Counted from the stretch's first letter, positions 9,184 to 17,155 are shown. The stretch: DNA of 32,685 bases from CBFDBF01 sp050287965 (GCA_050287965.1 JBNKCX010000034.1:1-32685), one strand, 5' to 3'. The notes: generated by a model from the sequence alone, not told the origin. Numbers and translations: made by a program.

Positions 9184-9259
9184 TGGTGGGTCGTATAGGA
9201 ATCGAACCTATGACCAATGGATTAAAAATCCACTGCTCTACCGTCTGAGCTAACGACCC
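9184..9259 (-). tRNA. tRNA-Lys (anticodon UUU)
   Basis: A full cloverleaf folds on the minus strand: acceptor GGGTCGT/ACGACCC, D-arm GCTC/GAGC, anticodon stem GTGGA/TCCAT with loop TTTTTAA (anticodon TTT), and T-arm ATAGG/CCTAT with TTCGATT loop. Discriminator A and an encoded CCA end follow. A tRNA-Lys downstream of the tol-pal cluster is a recurring arrangement in gammaproteobacteria (E. coli lysT; Pseudomonas after queC). This tRNA is the classical substrate of t6A37 modification, and the window also encodes MtaB and TcdA. Confidence 0.98.
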
Positions 9260-9306
9260 TCAGGATCTGCGGCGGCCCGGCAGCTCCCGGGCCAATGAAG
9301 CGCGCA

Positions 9307-9334
9307 ATTATACCGGACAGCCACGGGCTGTCAA
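9307..9334 (-). promoter_or_regulatory. Consensus sigma-70 promoter of tRNA-Lys
   Basis: On the minus strand TTGACA (9334-9329) and TATAAT (9312-9307) are both perfect consensus hexamers with 16 nt between them. A GC-rich discriminator (GCGCGC) follows the -10, as in stringently controlled stable RNA promoters. The spacer contains a palindrome, GACAGCC-CGT-GGCTGTC, whose first arm overlaps the -35. The promoter starts 11 nt beyond the stop of the ankyrin gene. Confidence 0.9.
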
Positions 9335-9345
9335 AGCGGCCCTCC

Positions 9346-10179
9346 TCATTCGGATCCCTGGCGATCCCGCAATATCTCCACAATCTTCTGGTGACCCTGG
9401 TTCACGGCAAAGGTCAGGGGCGTGGAGCCGCTCCCGTTTCTGGCGTTGACGTCCGCGCCCCGGGAAATCAGCAGTTCCACCGTAGCCACCGAGCCTTCCC
9501 GCACCGCATAGTGCAGTGGAGTCTCCCCGTAGGCGTCCAGGGCATCGACCTCCGCTCCATGTTCAACCAGCAGATCCGCCACCGCCGTATGGTCCCCTTC
9601 CGTCGCGTAATGCAGCGGGGTCCGCTGAGTCGCCAGCGACCGGCCGTTGACATTCGCCTTGGCGCTCACAATCAACGCCTCCGCGGCACCTTTATCCCCC
9701 TGACTCGCCGCCAGATGAAGAGGCATGACCTCGTTTCCGGTGATACCGAAGGCCTTGCCCCGAACCTCCGGATTTACGTTTTTGGCCGCCAGGAGCTCGA
9801 TCATGGCCACATAACCGTTCTGAGTGGCCAGATGCAACGGTGTAAGTCCCATACCGTCCTGGGCGTTGATCGCCGCACCCCGGTCTATAAGCAGCCTCGC
9901 GGTTTCCACACGATTCCTTGCCGCAGCCAGATGCAAGGGAGTCAGATGAGAGCTGTTCTGTTCGTTTACGTCCGCACCGCTGTTGAGCAGGCTTTCGGCT
10001 ATTACCTGGTCCCCGTCATGCGCCGCCTGGTGAAGGAGCGTACCCGTCTCCAGCTCGTCCAGACCGAAGTCCTTTCGAACTTTCTTTTTCTCCACTTCGC
10101 CGCAACCCTGCAGCAGGGAAACCAGTACCAGCAGAATCAATCCCTTGCTCAGGTTAAACCAGACAGTTCGGCGTTCCAT
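9346..10179 (-). CDS. Ankyrin-repeat lipoprotein
   Basis: A 277-residue protein with a lipoprotein signal peptide (lipobox LLQGC, Cys26), so probably anchored in the inner or outer membrane facing the periplasm. About seven ankyrin repeats follow, recognisable by TPLHLA(A/T), TPLHYA and LL(I/V)xxGAxVNA phrases. One repeat (EVRGKAFGITGNEVMPLHLAA) carries an insertion. The ATG at 10179 was chosen because GGAG lies 6 nt upstream; a GTG four codons earlier overlaps that site. Ankyrin repeats bind proteins, but no partner is evident. Periplasmic ankyrin proteins near catalase occur elsewhere, but no catalase is in this window. It sits with yedE between queC and tRNA-Lys. Confidence 0.85.
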   Translation of the reverse strand: MERRTVWFNLSKGLILLVLVSLLQGCGEVEKKKVRKDFGLDELETGTLLHQAAHDGDQVIAESLLNSGADVNEQNSSHLTPLHLAAARNRVETARLLIDRGAAINAQDGMGLTPLHLATQNGYVAMIELLAAKNVNPEVRGKAFGITGNEVMPLHLAASQGDKGAAEALIVSAKANVNGRSLATQRTPLHYATEGDHTAVADLLVEHGAEVDALDAYGETPLHYAVREGSVATVELLISRGADVNARNGSGSTPLTFAVNQGHQKIVEILRDRQGSE

Positions 10180-10213
10180 ATTTTTCTCCACATATTCAAG
10201 TCAACAAAAAAGC

Positions 10214-10241
10214 AAAAAAATACCGGTGAAGGCACCCGGTA
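10214..10241 (-). terminator. Intrinsic terminator of yedE
   Basis: On the minus strand TACCGG pairs with CCGGTA (10241-10236 with 10226-10221) around a 9-nt loop, followed by a run of seven T (10220-10214) and, after GC, six more. It lies 32 nt after the yedE stop and before the ankyrin gene. Confidence 0.75.
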
Positions 10242-10273
10242 CCGTAATGTTTAAATTGGGATAGTGTTATCGA

Positions 10274-11482
10274 TCATACCGCATCCAGCTTCCTCATGCT
10301 CTGCGGAAGCAGACGCAGGTCGACCATCCCGGAAACAAGCGCCTTAAGGAAGCTGGCCTCATCTTCGTAGACCAACTTGTAGTACTGAACCTTCATGGTC
10401 AAGGCGCTGCCGAGGATAATCGAACCCAGCGCCAGAAAAGAACCCACAGCCAGGGTGGAAACGCCGGTCATGCCCTGACCGACGGTGCACCCCATGGCGA
10501 GAACACCGCCTATCCCCATCAGTACCGCACCAAACATGTGATTGGCAAAATCCTTGAGATCGGCAAACCACTCGACACGGAAACTGCGGCTGAAAACCGC
10601 ATACAGGAACGAACCGATGACCACACCGAACAGGGAGGCCAGACCGAAGGTTATCAGGCTGAGTTTGCCGGGCCGCGTGAGATAGTAGAGCATCTCACCC
10701 GCGGGATTCACAAAGGTGAAGGACTGGGCACCCACCCCCGGTGGCGGCTCATCCATAAACTCCGCGAACTCCACCCACTCCCGGCCCATGGATCCTGCGG
10801 TCACGTACCAGCCGGCCACGATTATCAGACCCAGGATCACGCCCGCGCTGAGCAACTCCAGGTTTGCACGAAATTCCGCGGAACGGAAGACCACGACAAA
10901 CACCGCGGCGACCACGGCGATGCCCAGGTACAGGTTCAGGCTTTGCGGTGATTCCATCCCGGCCAGCGCTCCGATGATTCCGCCGACTGACTGATCACCG
11001 ATACCGAAATTGGAGAGATCCGGCGTCAGGGGCAACATCCAGCTATGGAATACATAGCCGTAGAAATTGGTGCGGGTCATGAGATAGGCCATGGCCCCGA
11101 CCACCAGCAGAACCAAAATGGATTTGATGTTGCCTCCCCCGGCACGCACCAGATTCTTGTTGGCGCATCCTGACGCCAGTGTCATGCCCACGCCGAACAT
11201 CAGGCCCCCGAGAATATACCGGGACCAGAAAAACAGGCTGCTTCGGTAAGGCGGTCGAGAACCGCTGATATCTATCAGTGAAGCGGTCTCGAGGACGATA
11301 ACACCCAGGACCGCCACCCCGATGGCGAGGAACCAGGATCTGAGGCGCGCCGTGTCGCCCATGTTCACCCAGTCGGAAACGGCACCCATGGTGCAGAAAT
11401 TGGTCTTATTGGCGACCGCACCCAGAACGACACCCATTATGCCGCCCAGGAGGACCACCTGTGTCGTGATCTCCAGATTCAT
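10274..11482 (-). CDS. YeeE/YedE-family sulfur-compound permease
   Basis: A 402-residue integral membrane protein with about ten to twelve hydrophobic segments. Family landmarks are the N-terminal NKTNFCTMGAVSDW block, the central SGCANKNLVRAGGGN block and the late MGCTVGQGMTG block. Their cysteines correspond to those lining the thiosulfate pathway in the characterised TsuA member. The likely role is uptake of thiosulfate or another reduced sulfur compound, or selenium-linked transport in some relatives. It has its own terminator at 10214-10241. The region upstream (11483-11666) is long enough for its own promoter. The ATG at 11482 is preceded by GGAGTGAGGAG. No TusA or rhodanese partner is adjacent. 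Confidence 0.88.
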   Translation of the reverse strand: MNLEITTQVVLLGGIMGVVLGAVANKTNFCTMGAVSDWVNMGDTARLRSWFLAIGVAVLGVIVLETASLIDISGSRPPYRSSLFFWSRYILGGLMFGVGMTLASGCANKNLVRAGGGNIKSILVLLVVGAMAYLMTRTNFYGYVFHSWMLPLTPDLSNFGIGDQSVGGIIGALAGMESPQSLNLYLGIAVVAAVFVVVFRSAEFRANLELLSAGVILGLIIVAGWYVTAGSMGREWVEFAEFMDEPPPGVGAQSFTFVNPAGEMLYYLTRPGKLSLITFGLASLFGVVIGSFLYAVFSRSFRVEWFADLKDFANHMFGAVLMGIGGVLAMGCTVGQGMTGVSTLAVGSFLALGSIILGSALTMKVQYYKLVYEDEASFLKALVSGMVDLRLLPQSMRKLDAV

Positions 11483-11557
11483 CTCCTCACTCCGATAACT
11501 GCGGAACCTTCATGTAACCTTCCCGGCGGATCCGGGTCGAGTCCCAGGGGCCCGACG

Positions 11558-11623
11558 CCCGGACTGTCCGGGATCGAAACAGAGGTTCCGTTGTAATTAT
11601 GTCACTGATAGTACCGATGGTAC
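11558..11623. promoter_or_regulatory. Two small palindromes in the yedE upstream region
   Basis: The 184-nt gap 11483-11666 between queC and yedE contains CCCGGA-CTG-TCCGGG (11558-11572) and GTACC-GAT-GGTAC (11611-11623). Either could be an operator for yedE or a weak hairpin in the readthrough from queC. No T-run and no consensus promoter were recognised, so this is a positional guess. Confidence 0.3.
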
Positions 11624-11666
11624 CGCAGGAGAGGGGGCGCGAACCAGAGGGATGGAAAGGCCGCGG

Positions 11667-12338
11667 TCAGCTCCGGTAACGGGTGGGATCCGCCACCCCG
11701 GCATCCCGGAACCCCTGGGCCCGAAAGCGGCAGGAGTCGCAATTACCACAGGCCCGCCCTTCGGCATCCGCCTGATAACAGGAGAGTGTCTGGCTGTAAT
11801 CCACCCCGAGACGCATCCCCTGCTGAATGATCTCTCCCTTGCTCAGGCTGCTCAGGGGGGCATGAATCCGGAACCGCGCCCCCTCCACCCCCGCCTTGGT
11901 GGCCAGGTTGGCGAGGTTCTCGAAAGCGGAGATGAACTCGGGCCGGCAGTCCGGATAACCGGAGTAATCCACCGCGTTAACACCGATAAAGATATCCCGG
12001 GCCCCGAGCACCTCGCCCCACCCGAGGGCGAGGGAGAGAAAGATGGTATTGCGGGCCGGGACGTAGGTCACCGGAATACCCTCACCCCCTTCCCGCGGGA
12101 CCTCGATCTCCCGGTCGGTAAGCGCCGACCCTCCGAAGCGGTCCAGGGCGATGGAGACCACCTTGTGTTCCACCACCCCCTGGGAAGCCGCCACCCTGTG
12201 CGCCGCTTCCAGCTCCACCTGATGGCGTTGGCCGTAGTCCATACTCAGGGCGTAACAGGCGAAGCCCTGATCACGGGCGATGGCCAGGGCGGTCGCTGAA
12301 TCCAGTCCGCCGGAAAGCAGGATAACGGCTTTTTTCAT
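11667..12338 (-). CDS. queC: 7-cyano-7-deazaguanine synthase QueC
   Basis: ATP-dependent enzyme that converts 7-carboxy-7-deazaguanine to preQ0 in queuosine biosynthesis. The 223-residue product has the PP-loop SGGLDS at 9-14, the GVNAVDYSGYPDCRPEF block, and the C-terminal zinc site C187, C197, C200, C203. It is the last gene of the long minus-strand block, after queE. There is no Shine-Dalgarno sequence before the ATG: a heptamer repeat array starts 4 nt upstream. Either translation is weak or it depends on another mechanism. Confidence 0.96.
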   Translation of the reverse strand: MKKAVILLSGGLDSATALAIARDQGFACYALSMDYGQRHQVELEAAHRVAASQGVVEHKVVSIALDRFGGSALTDREIEVPREGGEGIPVTYVPARNTIFLSLALGWGEVLGARDIFIGVNAVDYSGYPDCRPEFISAFENLANLATKAGVEGARFRIHAPLSSLSKGEIIQQGMRLGVDYSQTLSCYQADAEGRACGNCDSCRFRAQGFRDAGVADPTRYRS

Positions 12339-12341
12339 TGT

Positions 12342-12438
12342 TAGTTTTCAGTTTTCAGTTTTCAGTTTTCAGTAGTTGGCAAAAAAGTATGGCTCAATCG
12401 CTGACTACTGTGAACTGAAAACTGTTAACTGATAACTC
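12342..12438. repeat. Inverted pair of heptamer arrays between queE and queC
   Basis: The left arm (12342-12376) holds four AGTTTTC units ending in AGTAGT. The right arm (12404-12438) holds ACTACTG, TGAACTG, AAAACTG, TTAACTG and ATAACTC. The reverse complement of the right arm aligns with the left over 35 nt with six mismatches, around a 27-nt spacer, so the transcript can form a long imperfect hairpin. It nearly fills the 104-nt queE-queC spacer, in an operon whose other junctions are mostly below 35 nt. Confidence 0.9.
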
Positions 12439-12442
12439 CTCA

Positions 12443-13084
12443 TCACTTCCCCCTAACATCCCCCCACAGCAGCTTATGCAACTGCAGCTGAAATCGCACC
12501 GGTAACCGATCCTCCAGAATCCATTCCGCCAGCTCTTTCGGCTCCTGCGTACCGTGGGCGGGTATAAAGATCAGTTCACAACGCTCCGTCAGATTCCATT
12601 CCTTAAGCTTCTCTCTGGCCCAGATATAATCTTCCCGATCACAGATCACGAACTTCACCTGATCCGCCGGACCCAGCAGTTCGATGTTCTCCGGAAGATT
12701 CCGTTCCATTTCACCGGAAGCCGGTGTCTTGATATCCATCACCTTGGTCACCCGGGGATCAACGGCGGAAAGACTCAAGGCCCCGCTGGTTTCCAGGGAA
12801 ACCCGATACCCGGCATCACATAGGGCGATCAAGAGGCCTTCGCAATCCTCCTGAAAAAGCGGTTCCCCCCCGGTTACGGTGACATGTCGTACCCCATATG
12901 CGGCCACGCGCTCCAGTATCTCGGACAGCGCCATGGCATGACCGCCGGAGAACGCGTAATCGGTATCGCAATAGCTGCAGCGCAGAGGGCAGCCGGTGAG
13001 ACGGATAAAGACCGTGGGAAACCCCACGGTTACCGATTCCCCCTGCAGGGAGTAGAAGATCTCGGAAACCGTAAACTGCGTCAT
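12443..13084 (-). CDS. queE: 7-carboxy-7-deazaguanine synthase QueE
   Basis: Radical SAM enzyme that rearranges 6-carboxytetrahydropterin into 7-carboxy-7-deazaguanine, the step before QueC. The cluster motif is C32-x3-C36-x2-C39 (GCPLRCSYCDT), and the substrate loop SLQGES and the TGGEP glycine motif follow. The product is 213 residues when started at the ATG 13084, which gives the normal family N-terminus (TVSEIFYSLQGE). The frame extends to a GTG at 13132 that would overlap the cpoB end, but those 16 residues have no counterpart in the family. Neither start has a strong ribosome-binding site. Confidence 0.94.
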   Translation of the reverse strand: MTQFTVSEIFYSLQGESVTVGFPTVFIRLTGCPLRCSYCDTDYAFSGGHAMALSEILERVAAYGVRHVTVTGGEPLFQEDCEGLLIALCDAGYRVSLETSGALSLSAVDPRVTKVMDIKTPASGEMERNLPENIELLGPADQVKFVICDREDYIWAREKLKEWNLTERCELIFIPAHGTQEPKELAEWILEDRLPVRFQLQLHKLLWGDVRGK

Positions 13085-13115
13085 GGATGGGCCGGAGCCA
13101 AACCCGTAATACAGA

Positions 13116-13964
13116 TCAGTGTCCTTCTCCACTCAGCCGGTCCAGGCGCTTTTTCGCCAACTGGCTGGCGGTTGAACTGGGGTACTTCTGTACCACGCTT
13201 TCCAGGATCTGCCGCGCCAACTGCCAATCCTTCAACGCGCAATAGACGTCCCCTTTCTTGTACAGCGCATCCGGCACCTTCGAGCTGTTGGGGTAATCGC
13301 TAATGACCTTATTGAACCCCTCCAGGGCCGGCGTGTAGTCACCCGTGGCGAGATAGGATTCAGCCAACCAATAATGCGCATTATCCACCAGATCACTGCT
13401 CGGATACCGGGCCAGGAACGCGGTAAAACCGGCACGTGCCTCGGTGTGACGTCGTTGCATCAAGAGATTGAACGCATCCTGATACTCGGCTCTCTGCTGG
13501 GCTTCACTCACCTGACCTGCGGCGACCGGCGCGGCGGGGACAGATGCGACGGCTGCGGGTGGCGCCGCGGTTCCCGCGGGGGCGGCCGCAGGTTGCGCCG
13601 GGGGCGGGGTTACCGGCTGTGCGGACGGCGGAGCAGCGGACGGTTGCGGAGCCGCGGTACCGCCCGATATCTTGCCCAGGCGCTGATCGATATCGAGATA
13701 GAGATCGCGCTGGCGTTTCTTCAACTGCTCAATGGCGTGATTCTGCTCCTCTATCTCCCCGCGCATCTGCTGTACGTCCCGTTGCAGTTCGTCGAGCCGG
13801 AGAACCATGTTGGAAAGGGTATCCAGGCGCCTCTCCAACAGCTCGACACGCTGCTCCAGGGAACCCTTGCCGGCGGATTTCTGCTCGTTGTCGAAAAGAC
13901 CGGCCTGGGCCAGCAGGGGCGTTGCCAGGATAAGGGACGGCAACAGGCTGCGCAGGGGGTTCAT
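13116..13964 (-). CDS. cpoB: Cell division coordinator CpoB (YbgF)
   Basis: Periplasmic partner of TolA that links peptidoglycan synthesis by PBP1B with outer membrane constriction. The 282-residue precursor has a signal peptide (about 1-21), a trimerising coiled coil (about 30-95, heptads such as LEQRVELLERRLDTL), a long Pro/Ala-rich linker (about 100-145), and TPR repeats in the last 125 residues (FNLLMQRR...AHYWLAESY...PDALYKKGD). Length and order match the family. It is the last tol-pal gene, 6 nt after pal. Confidence 0.95.
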   Translation of the reverse strand: MNPLRSLLPSLILATPLLAQAGLFDNEQKSAGKGSLEQRVELLERRLDTLSNMVLRLDELQRDVQQMRGEIEEQNHAIEQLKKRQRDLYLDIDQRLGKISGGTAAPQPSAAPPSAQPVTPPPAQPAAAPAGTAAPPAAVASVPAAPVAAGQVSEAQQRAEYQDAFNLLMQRRHTEARAGFTAFLARYPSSDLVDNAHYWLAESYLATGDYTPALEGFNKVISDYPNSSKVPDALYKKGDVYCALKDWQLARQILESVVQKYPSSTASQLAKKRLDRLSGEGH

Positions 13965-13970
13965 CTGTCG

Positions 13971-14513
13971 TTACCTCTGAACGCCGTATGCCAGTTCAAC
14001 CCGGCGATTCTTGGCCCACGCGGCCTCCGTAGAACCCAGTTCCGCCGGGCGTTCTTCGCCGTAACTGATACTGACGATCTGGCTCTCGGACGCTCCCTGG
14101 GCGAGCAACAGATCCCGTACGGCGTTGGCGCGACGTTCACCCAGACCGATGTTGTACTCCCTGGACCCGCGCTCGTCGCAGTGTCCTTCCACCGAAACAA
14201 TGACCTCCGGATTGGCGGCCAGGTACTGACCATGGGTTATCACGATATCGCGATATTCCGGTTCAACGGTGCTTATGTCGTATCCGAAATAGATGACCTT
14301 GTTATAGAGCGGGCTGGCCGGATCATCCATTTCGCTGCCGTTCCATTGCGCCCCTTCCGTGGCGCCTGAGGTTTCGGCGCCGGCATCCACCACCTCGGCC
14401 GGCGGGCGGCCGACCTCATCATCTCCGCCGGACATTCCGGGCAGAGATTCACAACCCGCAAACAATAGTGCTGCCGCTGCCACTGGTATGAGTTTTAGTA
14501 TTGAAAGTTTCAC
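13971..14513 (-). CDS. pal: Peptidoglycan-associated lipoprotein Pal
   Basis: Outer membrane lipoprotein that binds peptidoglycan and TolB. The lipobox LFAGC places the lipidated Cys at 21. Residues about 70-180 form the OmpA-like domain, with the peptidoglycan-binding pattern VEGHCDERGSREYNIGLGERRANAV. The linker before it is acidic and Gly/Ala-rich. Length (180) is normal. Only 3 nt separate it from tolB. Confidence 0.97.
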   Translation of the reverse strand: MKLSILKLIPVAAAALLFAGCESLPGMSGGDDEVGRPPAEVVDAGAETSGATEGAQWNGSEMDDPASPLYNKVIYFGYDISTVEPEYRDIVITHGQYLAANPEVIVSVEGHCDERGSREYNIGLGERRANAVRDLLLAQGASESQIVSISYGEERPAELGSTEAAWAKNRRVELAYGVQR

Positions 14514-14516
14514 TTC

Positions 14517-15821
14517 TCAGTTCCTCCGTTGTGACCGGTTAAACGGGGACCAGACCGGTTCCCGCACATCCCCTGCCTGCAGGGCCAGGCGCTGGCGGAC
14601 GCTGCCGTCGATCGATACCGCCGCCAACTCGCCTTTGCCTCTGATTTTAGTTGCGTAAATTATCATGCTGCCGTTGGGAGCGAAACTCGGCGACTCATCC
14701 AACCGTCCTCCGCTCAGTACCCGTAAGGCGCTGTTTTCAAGATCCAGCACACCGATCTGGAACTGGCCGTTCTGTCGCGTCACCATGGTCAGGTATTTGC
14801 CGTCCGGAGAATAGGAGGCCCGAGCATTGTAATCGCCCTCAAAGGTAACCCGCTCCACCTTGCCGCCGATCGCGGGCACCCGGTAGATCTGCGGCTTGCC
14901 GCCCCGGTCCGAGGTAAAGACGATATAGCGTCCGTCCGGGGACCAGGCCGGTTCCGTGTCAATGGCGTAATGCCGAGTCAACATGGTGAGGCTTCTGCGG
15001 CCCAGATCCAGCACATAGATATTCGGATTACCGTCCTTGGAAAGGGTCAGCGCCAGTTTGCGTCCATCGGGAGACCAGGCGGGAGCGCCATTGATTCCTT
15101 TATATGAAGCAACCTTCTGGCGCTTACCGGTAAACACCTCCTGGACATAAACCGAGGGCCTGCCCCGTTCAAAGGAGACATAGGCGAGCCGCTGACCGTC
15201 CGGCGACCAGGCGGGTGACATAAGCGGTTCCTTGGAGGTCACGATGGTCTGGGGATTGTATCCGTCGGCGTCCGCAACCTGCAGCCGCACCTGCTGTTTG
15301 CCACCGGTGGCGGTGGCGGAGGTTATGTAGGCGACCCGGGTGGAAAACGCCCCCCGCTGTCCCATCAACTTTTCATAGATAATATCGGCGATATGGTGGG
15401 CGGCTGCCCGCAGATCCCGCTCCGTGGTCGGCACTGAATAACTGGCGAGCTGCTCCCTCTTAAGTACATCGAATAACCAGAAGCGAATGGTATAGCTTCC
15501 CTGTCCGCTCGGCGTTATCTGCCCCACCACCAGGTAGTCCATATCCAGCGCCTTCCAATCCCTGAATTCAACCTCGGATGCACTGGCAGGCCGGGCCAGC
15601 ATATCCGTCACCGGCATGGGTTTGAAGCGTCCGCTGCGTTCGAGATCGCCGCGCACGATGGCCGCCACGTCCTGGCTCGGACCCGCACCCTGCAAGCCGA
15701 ACGGAACCACGGCGATGGGGAGCGCACCCTCCACACCCTCGGGGATCTCAATGATCAGGGAATCGGCCTGGACCGGGAGATGGATGATCAGTAACAGAAT
15801 GGACAACAGTAACTTTTTCAT
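14517..15821 (-). CDS. tolB: Tol-Pal system beta-propeller protein TolB
   Basis: Periplasmic protein that cycles between Pal and TolA. The 434-residue precursor has a signal peptide (about 1-19, ending QADS), an N-terminal alpha/beta domain (PIAVVPFG...), and a six-bladed propeller marked by repeated PAWSPDG-type phrases. Length equals the family's. The gene starts 6 nt after tolA ends. Confidence 0.97.
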   Translation of the reverse strand: MKKLLLSILLLIIHLPVQADSLIIEIPEGVEGALPIAVVPFGLQGAGPSQDVAAIVRGDLERSGRFKPMPVTDMLARPASASEVEFRDWKALDMDYLVVGQITPSGQGSYTIRFWLFDVLKREQLASYSVPTTERDLRAAAHHIADIIYEKLMGQRGAFSTRVAYITSATATGGKQQVRLQVADADGYNPQTIVTSKEPLMSPAWSPDGQRLAYVSFERGRPSVYVQEVFTGKRQKVASYKGINGAPAWSPDGRKLALTLSKDGNPNIYVLDLGRRSLTMLTRHYAIDTEPAWSPDGRYIVFTSDRGGKPQIYRVPAIGGKVERVTFEGDYNARASYSPDGKYLTMVTRQNGQFQIGVLDLENSALRVLSGGRLDESPSFAPNGSMIIYATKIRGKGELAAVSIDGSVRQRLALQAGDVREPVWSPFNRSQRRN

Positions 15822-15827
15822 AACTTG

Positions 15828-16661
15828 CTATTCGCCCTTGCTGGGATCAAACACAAAATTGATGTCACGGAACTGTTCGAACAGATTGCCCGTTGGAACA
15901 GGAAGCGGCTCCGCCTTGTAGATTGCCGCCTCGGCGGAACGGTCGAAAGCGGCGTTGCCGCTGCTCTGCAAAATACTCACCCCGATCACGGTACCGCCCG
16001 GCGCCAGGCGTACTCGGACACGGCATTGCAGATTTCCGCCGGCCCCGGCCGGACGCAACCAGCTGCGCATCACTTTCTGCTGTACCAAACCCATATAGCG
16101 GTTAATCTCTCCGGCATTGCGCTCCGCCTCCATGGCCGTCTGCAGTTCCGCCTCACGCGCCTTTCGCGCCTCATCTTCCTTCCGCTTGCGTTCCTCTTCG
16201 GCTTTGAGTTTGGCTTCCTCTTCGGCCTTGCGCTTAGCCTCCGCCTCCTTGCGTTTTTGCTCTTCCTGCTTGCGCTTGGCCTCCGCTTCCTTGCGCTTTT
16301 GCTCTTCCGCCAGCCGCTGTTGCTTCTCCCTGGCCAGTTGTTTCTGTTCTTCCAGCCGCTTCTTCTCCAGATCCGCCAAGCGCTTCTTTTCCGCTTCCTG
16401 TTTCTTTTTCAGATCGGCCAGCCGCTGCTCCTCTTTGTGCCGGGCCGCCTTTTTCTGTTCCTCGGCCTGTTTGAGTTTCTCCACCTCCGCGGCAACCTTG
16501 GACTCGTCCACCACCCGCGCCTGGACTACATCCACATTGACCTTCGGCTGCTCCGGCTTTTTCAACCAATCCACCCCCACCACCAGAAAGATGATGATAA
16601 TGACGTGCATCAGCACGGCGATGGCGGCGGCCAGCGGATTACGTTTCAGAATCTGCAGCAT
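15828..16661 (-). CDS. tolA: Cell envelope integrity protein TolA
   Basis: Inner membrane protein whose periplasmic helix spans to TolB, Pal and CpoB. The 277-residue product shows one N-terminal transmembrane helix (about 10-30), a Lys/Glu/Ala-rich helical domain (about 55-170) and the TonB-like C-terminal domain (GNLQCRVRVRLAPGGTVIGV to the end). It is shorter than E. coli TolA (421), mainly in the helical rod. The transmembrane His (H19) is present, but the residue four positions before it, Ser in E. coli (the S-x3-H pair that contacts TolQ), is Ala15 here. The start overlaps the tolR stop by one base. Confidence 0.95.
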   Translation of the reverse strand: MLQILKRNPLAAAIAVLMHVIIIIFLVVGVDWLKKPEQPKVNVDVVQARVVDESKVAAEVEKLKQAEEQKKAARHKEEQRLADLKKKQEAEKKRLADLEKKRLEEQKQLAREKQQRLAEEQKRKEAEAKRKQEEQKRKEAEAKRKAEEEAKLKAEEERKRKEDEARKAREAELQTAMEAERNAGEINRYMGLVQQKVMRSWLRPAGAGGNLQCRVRVRLAPGGTVIGVSILQSSGNAAFDRSAEAAIYKAEPLPVPTGNLFEQFRDINFVFDPSKGE

Positions 16662-17086
16662 TACTGCTCTGGAGTCTCCGTAATCAGCCCGACGTTGGGC
16701 GCTCCTGCCTGCTGAATCAGCACCATGGCACGCACCACCCGCCCGTAATCCACACTGCGGTCCCCCCGTACCAGGATCGGGGTCTTCGGCCGATATTTGA
16801 GCACCGCCGCCACCCGGGTCATCAGGGTCTCTTCGTCCACCGGTTTGTTCTTGCCTTCCCCCACATCGATGAAAAACTCACCTGCAGAGTTGACCGATAC
16901 CACTACCGGATCATCCGCTTCCGGCGGTATCGGTTCCGCATCCGCCACCGGCAGATCCACCTTCACTCCCTGGGTCAGGAGTGGCGCGGTGATCATAAAG
17001 ATCACCAGCAATACCAACATCACGTCGATGTAAGGCACCACGTTGATCTCCGCCATGGGGCGGCGACTCTTTTTCTGTCTGCTCAT
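16661..17086 (-). CDS. tolR: Tol-Pal system protein TolR
   Basis: Proton-channel partner of TolQ in the motor that energises TolA. The 141-residue product has one transmembrane helix (about 17-36) with the conserved proton-carrying Asp21 (YIDVMLVLLVIF) and an ExbD-like periplasmic domain. The start ATG is preceded by AGGAGG 4 nt upstream, but that site lies inside a perfect GC-rich hairpin (17089-17105). tolR and tolA overlap by one base, so tolA may be affected too. Confidence 0.96.
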   Translation of the reverse strand: MSRQKKSRRPMAEINVVPYIDVMLVLLVIFMITAPLLTQGVKVDLPVADAEPIPPEADDPVVVSVNSAGEFFIDVGEGKNKPVDEETLMTRVAAVLKYRPKTPILVRGDRSVDYGRVVRAMVLIQQAGAPNVGLITETPEQ

Positions 17087-17088
17087 AG

Positions 17089-17105
17089 GGCCTCCTTCGG
17101 AGGCC
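17089..17105 (-). promoter_or_regulatory. Hairpin covering the tolR ribosome-binding site
   Basis: On the mRNA, GGCCUCC pairs with GGAGGCC around a GAA triloop, only 2 nt before the tolR AUG. The 3' arm contains the whole Shine-Dalgarno GGAGG. A seven-pair stem with mostly G-C pairs should hold initiation down unless melted by arriving ribosomes or a factor. Confidence 0.7.
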
Positions 17106-17155
17106 AGCTGTCGGCAATCAGGGACCCAGTATCAGGAAACCCTTTGACTAATAAT

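Noticed and set aside
9184..9259. tRNA-Lys as a prophage or island attachment site
   Set aside because: No integrase and no duplicate of the tRNA 3' end were seen, and the extra genes lie on its 5' side.
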